Of a DNA stretch of 15,731 bases, positions 6,832-12,179 are shown in pieces. Each line of letters begins with the position of its first letter. The stretch's first letter is position 1. Source of the DNA: Methylacidiphilum sp. (lineage in GTDB: Bacteria > Verrucomicrobiota > Verrucomicrobiia > CAIQCK01); assembly GCA_020718125.1 (NCBI GenBank), contig DYDC01000033.1, positions 1 through 15,731 of the forward strand, written 5' to 3'. Below the pieces are notes generated by a model. It was given only the letters and a program-made list of their open reading frames with translations, was not told the origin of the DNA and searched no databases. The translations under genes were made by a program, and so were the position numbers.

Positions 6832-7587
6832 TCACTCCCGCACAAACTCGCGCTCCAGCGCCCCGGATAGTTCGCTGGCGAAGTTGTCCATGTCCACCGT
6901 CATCGCGCGGATGGTGTGGACCAGCCAGTTGTAGCCGAACATGGACGGGATGGCCACGAGCAGGCCCGTCACCGTTGTGATGAGCGCCGCGCTGACGCCG
7001 GGTGCCATCGTCGTCAGGCTCGCGTTGCCTTGGATGGCGATCTCGCCGAACGCGTCCATCACGCCCCAGACCGTGCCGAGCAGGCCGAGGAATGGCCCGC
7101 CGCTGACCGCCGTCGCGAGCATCACCAGCCCTTGCTCCAGCTTCAACCCCTGTTCCGCCACCGTCCGCTCGATCACCGCCTTCACGTGGTCCATCTGCTT
7201 GAGCGTGATGGCCTCCGTGGTCACGGTGGCGGTCAGGTTCAACGTTCCGCCGAGGCTGACGGGGGCGTCGCCGTCGCTGTCGTTTCGCGTGTAGCTGCGC
7301 AGCCCTTTGCAGGCCGCGAGATAGATTTCGTAGAGCACGCAGCCCTCGACGCGCACGCGTTGCTCGAAAAGGTCGAGTGGTTTCTTCTCCGCGCGGAATG
7401 CCGCGAGGAACTGGCGGTTCAACCGTTTCGCCCGGCCGACCTCGCCGAACTTCGTGAACATGATCGTCCACGCGAAGATCGAGAAGATCATCAGGATGGC
7501 GATGATGACTTTGCCGGGCAGGTGCGCCTCTTGGAACGAATACATCACCGATGCCACCGGCAGTGTGAGCACAAGGTCGGCAATCAT
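6832..7587 (-). CDS. tolQ: Proton channel subunit TolQ/ExbB (MotA/TolQ/ExbB family)
   Basis: TolQ is the pentameric inner-membrane scaffold that conducts protons with TolR and energises the TolA-type protein. The 251-residue protein has a first hydrophobic segment at about residues 26-47 (VIIAILMIFSIFAWTIMFTKF) and a long cytoplasmic loop. The family-defining helix pair follows: ATAVSGGPFLGLLGTVWGVM and APGVSAALITTVTGLLVAIP, with the conserved pore Thr residues and the Pro in VAIP. The loop has an acidic stretch with a short unusual segment, RNDSDGDAPVSLGG. The start at 7587 has no clear Shine-Dalgarno; a perfect TATAAT box lies only 11 nt upstream, so the mRNA leader may be just a few nucleotides. 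An alternative ATG at 7545 also lacks a ribosome site. This is the first gene of the tol-tat operon. Confidence 0.94.
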   Translation of the reverse strand: MIADLVLTLPVASVMYSFQEAHLPGKVIIAILMIFSIFAWTIMFTKFGEVGRAKRLNRQFLAAFRAEKKPLDLFEQRVRVEGCVLYEIYLAACKGLRSYTRNDSDGDAPVSLGGTLNLTATVTTEAITLKQMDHVKAVIERTVAEQGLKLEQGLVMLATAVSGGPFLGLLGTVWGVMDAFGEIAIQGNASLTTMAPGVSAALITTVTGLLVAIPSMFGYNWLVHTIRAMTVDMDNFASELSGALEREFVRE

Positions 7588-7598
7588 ATTTCGACGGC

Positions 7599-7626
7599 AT
7601 TATAAGCAAAGCGCCGCGATTTACAA
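7599..7626 (-). promoter_or_regulatory. Sigma70-type promoter of the tol-tat operon
   Basis: On the minus strand a perfect TATAAT (7604 down to 7599) is preceded, 16 bp upstream, by TTGTAA (7626 down to 7621). Transcription would be expected to start near 7592, leaving only about 4-5 nt before the tolQ ATG. The box lies between the divergent tolQ and tRNA-Cys genes. It is seen directly in the sequence; activity is inferred. Confidence 0.6.
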
Positions 7627-7654
7627 CGCCGTTGATGCGCCGTGAGAACAACAG

Positions 7655-7683
7655 TTGCAATCTGCCGCGGCTTCTGACAGATT
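7655..7683 (+). promoter_or_regulatory. Candidate promoter of tRNA-Cys
   Basis: TTGCAA at 7655-7660 and CAGATT at 7678-7683 are 17 bp apart and end 13 bp before the mature tRNA 5' end, a fitting position. The -10 match is poor (3 of 6), so this is a weak call. A GC-rich stretch between the box and the tRNA could be a stringent-type discriminator. Confidence 0.3.
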
Positions 7684-7696
7684 CTGCGGCCCCGGC

Positions 7697-7771
7697 GGCG
7701 GAGTAGCCAAGTGGTAAGGCAGGAGTCTGCAAAACTCCTATACGTCGGTTCGATTCCGACCTCCGCCTCCA
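7697..7771 (+). tRNA. tRNA-Cys (anticodon GCA)
   Basis: A full cloverleaf can be drawn. The acceptor stem is GGCGGAG (7697-7703) with CTCCGCC (7761-7767), followed by discriminator T7768 and an encoded CCA at 7769-7771. The D arm is GCC-AAGTGGTAA-GGC. The anticodon stem GGAGT/ACTCC holds loop CTGCAAA with anticodon GCA at 7729-7731. The T arm is GTCGG-TTCGATT-CCGAC. The U73 discriminator is the main identity element of tRNA-Cys and agrees with the anticodon. It is the only tRNA seen, and it lies between the divergent tolQ gene and the convergent GT4-like gene. Confidence 0.97.
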
Positions 7772-7809
7772 ATCTACCTTCTTCCGGCAGGCCAGCCGTT
7801 CGAACCGTC

Positions 7810-7824
7810 GCGATCACAGATCGC
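7810..7824 (+). terminator. Candidate terminator hairpin between tRNA-Cys and the GT4-like gene
   Basis: A perfect 6-bp inverted repeat, GCGATC-ACA-GATCGC, lies 38 bp after the tRNA and 13 bp past the stop codon of the convergent glycosyltransferase gene. On the plus side it is followed by TTC rather than a proper T tract, so it may be a Rho-independent terminator of low strength, or merely an end-stabilising hairpin for either transcript. Confidence 0.35.
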
Positions 7825-7837
7825 TTCATGATCGTCG

Positions 7838-9619
7838 CTACCAGTGGAACATGCTTTCGAGGCGCCGGCGGTATAGCCGGCCGATGGCTGCGGGGGAGAA
7901 ATCGCGCCGGATATCCGCCGCGGCTTGTCGGCCGAGTTGGACGCCCCAAGCGGGATTCGCGACCAGCCGCTTCATGAAATGGGCCGCGTGGTCCACGTCG
8001 GCTTCGGCCCAGAGTTCGCCTTTGGCGTAGGACGCGTGGCTTTGGTCGAGGGGCTTGAGTTGGCAGGCGACGGGGCAGCCGTTGCGTTCGTTCACGTATT
8101 CGGCGGTGGCCGACCAGTGGGTGGAGATGACGGGCTTGCCCAGATACATGGCCTCGGCAACGGAGAGGCCGAAGCCTTCAGAGCGGTGGAGGGAGACGAA
8201 ACAGTCGCAGGCGTGCTGGAGTTCATAGACCTCACGCCGTGACAGGGTGTCGGTGATGAAGCGGCAGTTGGGCACGGTGCGCGCCGCTTCCTGCAGGCTG
8301 ACGAAGTCCCGGGGATTGTTTTCCGCGCCGAGGACTTTGACAACAAGGGCGGTTTTCGACGAAGGATCCGGGAACGCTTTGCGGAAGGCGGCCATGACGG
8401 CCTGCGGGTTCTTGCGGGCTTGCAGGGAAGTGAGGTCGAACGCGAAGAGGAAAAGGTAACAGTCTTCAGGCAGACCGAACCGGGAGCGATGGTTGCCGGT
8501 GGGGACGGGAAATTCGATGGCGTGCGGCATCGTCAGGACCGGCACGGGGACTTTGCGCGCAATGGCCTCGGTGGTGAAGCGGGACGGCGTCCAGATTTCA
8601 TCGAACGGGCGGTGGTATTGCGCCCACGCGTCGGGGAACTCGGCCAGTTCCCATGCCCAGTAGGCGATGTTGTATTTGTCTTTACGGAAGGTGGGACCGT
8701 AGTGGTCGTTGAGATTGGGCCACTGGAAGGGGAAGAGGTGGAACACGTTCACCAGATGTGGATTGTGTTCCGTGAGGCGGCCCGCAAATTCCTCGTCCCG
8801 CCAGCGATTGGAAACGGGAAACTTGGATTGGATGAGGGCCGTCGGGATGTCGGCAGCCTGGGCAGCCCGCGCGGCGCAGCGGACGGCTTCGCCGGTGCCG
8901 CTGATGTTGAGGAAGTAGCCGATGAGGTTGATGCCGGGATTCCAAAGTTTGCGAAAAGCCTCCGAGTCGAGACGGACGTTCCTCTTGGTGAAGTCAAGCA
9001 GCGGCTGACCGTCGAGGTGGATCGTGTGGAGGCGCAACCGGCGGTGTTTGAAGTAGCGGAGACGATGCTTTTGCAGTCTGGCCCACAGTTGCGATGGGAA
9101 TGGCCATGAAGCGAGCGCCTTGCCGAGCCAGGCGAGCAGGTTGGCGGCGCCCACACCGGTAAGGGCAAGCTCGATCTGGAGGTGGCGTGATGCGAGGCCG
9201 GCGGGAAGAGCCAGTTCGATTTCGAAGGCTCCATCGTGCTGTGACTGGTGGCGCGCGAGGGAGCGGCCGTTGCAGATCACGCGCAGGCCGGGCGGACGAG
9301 TGAGGTTCGCATGGCTCTCAACAACGCGCACCAGCCAGCCGGCCAGCGCGACCAAGCCGTAGCGCTTCAACGGCGCGTCGGATGGGTGCGGTTGTTCAAG
9401 CTGGCGCAGCCTCTGGGCGAAACAGTCCTCGTCCGCGTCCACAGCGTTGGCATGTTTCAGCGGGATGATTCGGCCGGTGATCTTCAATGTCCTGGCAGCG
9501 GTGTCTTGGAGGTGCTTGAGTTGGATGATGCCGTTCTCATAGGGCAGGCACGCCGAGTCGTTGTCTGTCTCGTCAAAACAGATTCCCCGATACGACCCGA
9601 AGTGCAAAACCGTTTTCAT
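7838..9619 (-). CDS. GT4-like (GT-B fold) glycosyltransferase with N-terminal extension
   Basis: The 593-residue product ends in a glycosyltransferase group 1 domain (about residues 229-590). It opens with NLIGYFLNISGTGEAVR, a nucleotide-sugar enzyme N-lobe start, and has the EX7E motif EGFGLSVAE (Glu481 and Glu489), then MYLGKPVISTHWSATAEYV. Such enzymes transfer sugars from activated donors during polysaccharide or glycan synthesis; donor and acceptor cannot be read here. Residues 1-225 are an extension I do not recognise, with beta-rich stretches (GAFEIELALPAGLASRHLQIEL) and a basic segment (RLQKHRLRYFKHRRLRLH). No signal peptide is evident. I chose the ATG at 9619 (MKTVLHFGSYRG) with GGGTGA just upstream. 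The frame stays open to 9844, including an ATG at 9772 with GGGAGG close by, but that region looks like non-coding repeat-like DNA and overlaps the divergent gene's promoter. It is divergent from the GT2-like gene. Confidence 0.88.
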   Translation of the reverse strand: MKTVLHFGSYRGICFDETDNDSACLPYENGIIQLKHLQDTAARTLKITGRIIPLKHANAVDADEDCFAQRLRQLEQPHPSDAPLKRYGLVALAGWLVRVVESHANLTRPPGLRVICNGRSLARHQSQHDGAFEIELALPAGLASRHLQIELALTGVGAANLLAWLGKALASWPFPSQLWARLQKHRLRYFKHRRLRLHTIHLDGQPLLDFTKRNVRLDSEAFRKLWNPGINLIGYFLNISGTGEAVRCAARAAQAADIPTALIQSKFPVSNRWRDEEFAGRLTEHNPHLVNVFHLFPFQWPNLNDHYGPTFRKDKYNIAYWAWELAEFPDAWAQYHRPFDEIWTPSRFTTEAIARKVPVPVLTMPHAIEFPVPTGNHRSRFGLPEDCYLFLFAFDLTSLQARKNPQAVMAAFRKAFPDPSSKTALVVKVLGAENNPRDFVSLQEAARTVPNCRFITDTLSRREVYELQHACDCFVSLHRSEGFGLSVAEAMYLGKPVISTHWSATAEYVNERNGCPVACQLKPLDQSHASYAKGELWAEADVDHAAHFMKRLVANPAWGVQLGRQAAADIRRDFSPAAIGRLYRRRLESMFHW

Positions 9620-9797
9620 GCGTTCACCCGCGCAAGCTGGAGCTTGAACGGCCCCAACCTGAACCGCAAGCGCGGTTTCACGGCGCATCGTGCTTGCAGC
9701 CCCTCCGCCGGAGGGGTGGGAGGTGCCAGCCGTTTGCCCGATTCTTGCTGAATTCTGTGCTTGGACTTTCATACGCCTCCCGGCGTAAAATCCCGCC
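9620..9797. promoter_or_regulatory. Divergent intergenic region with dyad repeats
   Basis: This 178-bp region separates two divergent glycosyltransferase genes. It holds a perfect 8-bp-arm palindrome, CCCCTCCGCCGGAGGGG (9700-9716), and CAAGCTGGAGCTTG (9633-9646). It also holds a longer pair, CGTTCA (9621-9626) with TGAACG (9645-9650), that overlaps the second palindrome. On the plus strand TTGGAC (9761-9766) and TAAAAT (9786-9791), 19 bp apart, form a promoter-like pair whose -10 box ends 6 nt before the GTG start at 9798. The palindromes could be operators, REP-like elements or leader hairpins of the minus-strand gene; nothing in the sequence alone decides. Confidence 0.45.
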
Positions 9798-10610
9798 GTG
9801 ACACGTCCAAGCCAAACATCCGCGCAAGAGCCGCATTTCCTCATCTACACGGCGGGCTATAACTGTGCGGACTATGTGGAGCGGTGCCTGCGAAGCGTCG
9901 AGTCCCAGACTTACAAGAACTACACCCAGATCATTGTGGATGACGCTTCTACGGATGACACGTGGTCGAACATCCAACGGTTCGAAGGAACGCAATCTAT
10001 CGCCCGCCGCAACGACCAGAATCTCAAGTGGACACAGACCGCCCTCCGGCATCTCCACCCCGCCGACGAGGATGTCGTCGCCGTGCTTGATCTCGATGAC
10101 TTCTTCGCCTGCGACACGGCGCTGGAAACCTTGCGCAACATCTATGTCCGCAACCAATGCTGGCTGACTTATGGCAATTACTGCGACTGTCGCCAACTGC
10201 CCAGCACGCGCCTCGCCCGGCTGATCCGTCGCTGTCTCGGCCCCCTCGGAAAGCCCAAGGGCCTCTGCCGGCAACTGCCCGCTCACATCCTCGCCGAACG
10301 CGCCTTCCGACAGATGGATTTCACCACCAGCCACGTGCGCACCTTCAAGGGATTTCTCTGGAACGCCATTCGTCCCGAAGACCTTCTCGACTGGACGGGT
10401 CACTACCCACCCATGGCTGGTGACGCCGCCACCATGTTCCCCATGCTCGACATGTGCGCTCCTAGCAAGATCGGCTTCGTCCCCGACGTGCTCTACGCCT
10501 ACAACACCGCCAATCCCCTCAACGAGCACAAGATCAACTTCCAACTCCAACGGCAACTGGAACGCTGGTTCCGCCAAAAACCGCCATACTCCCCTCTCAA
10601 CGGGCATTGA
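9798..10610 (+). CDS. GT2-like (GT-A fold) glycosyltransferase
   Basis: The 270-residue protein has the GT2 plan: HFLIYTAGYNCADYVERCLR (12-31, the first nucleotide-binding strand and helix), VDDASTDDTW (47-56), and the metal-binding D-x-D motif in VLDLDDFF (96-103). A late acceptor-side region follows (GHYPPMAGDAATMFPMLDMC, then IGFVPDVLYAYNT). It would transfer a sugar from a nucleotide donor in the cytoplasm; no membrane segment is seen. The usual family of glycan-assembly enzymes is clear, the specific product is not. The start is GTG at 9798: an in-frame TAA at 9786 excludes earlier starts and no later ATG preserves the first strand. No Shine-Dalgarno is visible, and a TAAAAT box ends 6 nt upstream, so the transcript may begin at or near the GTG. 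It is convergent with the next glycosyltransferase gene. Confidence 0.9.
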   Translation: MTRPSQTSAQEPHFLIYTAGYNCADYVERCLRSVESQTYKNYTQIIVDDASTDDTWSNIQRFEGTQSIARRNDQNLKWTQTALRHLHPADEDVVAVLDLDDFFACDTALETLRNIYVRNQCWLTYGNYCDCRQLPSTRLARLIRRCLGPLGKPKGLCRQLPAHILAERAFRQMDFTTSHVRTFKGFLWNAIRPEDLLDWTGHYPPMAGDAATMFPMLDMCAPSKIGFVPDVLYAYNTANPLNEHKINFQLQRQLERWFRQKPPYSPLNGH

Positions 10611-10638
10611 AAACACTGCGGCGCGAGTGGTCTTGGGG

Positions 10639-10703
10639 AATCGTCTGGCACTGTCCTGCCTCCGGCCGGCCGGATTCGTAGGAGGCGGCAAATGCAGACG
10701 ATT
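10639..10703. terminator. Nested inverted repeat between convergent genes
   Basis: AATCGTCTG (10639-10647) is a perfect 9-bp inverted repeat of CAGACGATT (10695-10703). Inside it, GCCTCC (10658-10663) matches GGAGGC (10681-10686) around a GC-rich loop. It fills the gap between the stop codon of the GT2-like gene (10610) and that of the minus-strand glycosyltransferase (10704), so it can end transcripts from both sides. There is no T tract, which lowers confidence in an intrinsic terminator; it could instead be a Rho-assisted end or a small repeat element. Confidence 0.45.
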
Positions 10704-12122
10704 TCACCGGCGACGGGATGCCCGATTCTCGCGCAGAAGTCCAACACACCACTGCAACCACTTGGATGCCGCTGCCTCGATGCCATACACCTCAAAAAGC
10801 CGGGGCCGCGCCTGAAGAACGGTTTCCTCGATGCGCGCGTAGTTCCGGGCTGCAAGAGCGATTCTCTCGCTCCAGTCCTCCCCCTCTCGCGCCAGAAAGC
10901 TGTCCGGCAATCCAATCAGCCCCAGCGCTCGCCGATGCTCCGGTGTGTCGCTCGCCAGGAACGGAAGCCCCAGCCCCACGCACTTGACCAGACGGTTCGC
11001 ATTCTTGGCCGCCGTCTCCTCGGTCAGCGCCACCGGCAACAACGCCAGATCGAACCCGGTCAGTTGCCCGTCAACGCGCTTCACGTCATACTCGACATCG
11101 CCGCCCCGCGTGATCGTGGTCACCGGCTGCGCCAGACGGAGCGTTCGCAGACCCCAGAGATTCTCCGGGCCGCCAAACCACACCAGCCGGCCTCCCCACG
11201 GACGGCGCGGACGGCAAACGTCCCGGTCCAGAACATCCACCGGATTGTCGAAAAGAAAAGCCTTCGGGTGAACAACCCGCAGCTTTTCGCGGAGCAACTC
11301 CGAGCCTGCGCTCACCGCGTCGGTCATCCGGAGGAAACGGCGGATTTTCCAGTTCCGCGCCGCAGACATGATGAAATCATTGTCGTCCAGATCATACAGC
11401 ACCAGCGCGCCACGCCTCCGGGCATTTCGCGCCTTCAGGAAAGGATGCCTCTTCTGGCACACATAAACGTCGCAATCGCTTCCGCCGTTCATCGAGGTCC
11501 GCACGCCCAGCAGGTCCAGATAGTCCGCGAGCATCCACGCGCGCAGCCGGGAACTGGCCCGCGACAGGTCCTTGCGCGTGTCAAACCGGACTCCGATCTC
11601 CTCCACCGGTTGGAATAGGCAGACCAACCACACGTCAGTGAAACAGACGGAACCCTGCGCCTGCTCCGGCCCGTGAAGCTGAACCCGCAACATGCCGTCC
11701 TGAGAAACACCGGGCAACTCGAAGACAAACCGATGCCGCCCCCATTCGGGAGAAACCCGAAACCGCCACTCGCCCACGACGCGGCCCCTGCCGGCTGCCG
11801 CGGCGTCCGTGGCGACGACCGTCACCGTGCATTCCGGGTTTCCAATGACACCGCGCGCCACCAAGCGCAGCGCGAACCGCCGGGACAGTCCTTCCCGAAG
11901 CGCGACGTTCTGCTGGAGCCAGCCGCCGCCCGGCGCGTGATGCGCCGCGAACTGGACGGCGTGCGACGAATGCGGGAGGCCCGCCTCGTTGAAATCAGGA
12001 ACCGCGATCCGCTGCCACCACGCCCCGGCGCGCCCTGGCGCCACACATTCCCAACCCGCAATGGCACCGGGCGATGCCCGGGCGAACCCGCCGTTCGTGA
12101 TGAGGTTTTGAGAGGAGAACAT
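10704..12122 (-). CDS. Carbohydrate-binding-like domain fused to GT-B glycosyltransferase
   Basis: The 472-residue product is a two-part protein. Residues about 5-170 read like a jelly-roll carbohydrate-binding module: NLITNGGF near the start, GWECVAPGRAG, GGWLQQNVALREG, then FRVSPEWGRHRFVFELPG and GSVCFTDVWL. Residues about 175-470 read like a glycosyltransferase of GT-B type. They include an N-lobe with DVYVCQKRHPFLKARNARRR, YDLDDNDF, TDAVSAGSELLREKL, RLVWFGGPENLWGL, and the C-lobe motif KNANRLVKCVGLGLPFLASD, where donor-binding residues usually lie. No signal peptide is visible, so the binding-like domain would be cytoplasmic, which is unusual. The start at 12122 has GGAG 4 nt upstream and a promoter-like pair just before it; the frame is open to 12167 without further support. 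It is 57 bp downstream of the PDZ-M6 gene. Donor and acceptor are unknown. Confidence 0.82.
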   Translation of the reverse strand: MFSSQNLITNGGFARASPGAIAGWECVAPGRAGAWWQRIAVPDFNEAGLPHSSHAVQFAAHHAPGGGWLQQNVALREGLSRRFALRLVARGVIGNPECTVTVVATDAAAAGRGRVVGEWRFRVSPEWGRHRFVFELPGVSQDGMLRVQLHGPEQAQGSVCFTDVWLVCLFQPVEEIGVRFDTRKDLSRASSRLRAWMLADYLDLLGVRTSMNGGSDCDVYVCQKRHPFLKARNARRRGALVLYDLDDNDFIMSAARNWKIRRFLRMTDAVSAGSELLREKLRVVHPKAFLFDNPVDVLDRDVCRPRRPWGGRLVWFGGPENLWGLRTLRLAQPVTTITRGGDVEYDVKRVDGQLTGFDLALLPVALTEETAAKNANRLVKCVGLGLPFLASDTPEHRRALGLIGLPDSFLAREGEDWSERIALAARNYARIEETVLQARPRLFEVYGIEAAASKWLQWCVGLLRENRASRRR

Positions 12123-12138
12123 TCTGCTCCGGCGCCGC

Positions 12139-12167
12139 CATATACCAGACCGGCCCGAGGCGCACAA
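12139..12167 (-). promoter_or_regulatory. Candidate promoter of the binding-domain/GT fusion gene
   Basis: On the minus strand TTGTGC (12167 down to 12162) and TATATG (12144 down to 12139) are separated by 17 bp, with TGG directly before the -10 box (extended -10 pattern). Transcription would start near 12132 and include the GGAG ribosome site, giving a leader of about 10 nt. The same -35 hexamer and spacing occur before the gene that starts at 15630. Confidence 0.45.
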
Positions 12168-12179
12168 GCCAGGCCACGG

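Noticed and set aside
7584..7949. A minus-strand open frame crossing the tRNA-Cys gene, with EVGIEPTYRSFADS in its translation
   Set aside because: This segment is the antisense translation of the tRNA itself, a well-known source of false protein annotations.
9620..9844. N-terminal extension of the GT4-like protein to 9772 or 9844
   Set aside because: The 9844 start lies inside the divergent GT2 gene; the 9772 ATG has a nearby GGGAGG but the intervening translation is low in protein-like features and the DNA is full of palindromes. I kept 9619, though 9772 cannot be fully excluded.
9678..10691. A 337-codon minus-strand open frame opposite the GT2-like gene
   Set aside because: It is antisense to clear GT2 motifs (VDDASTDDTW, LDLDDFF) and its translation shows no recognisable domain.
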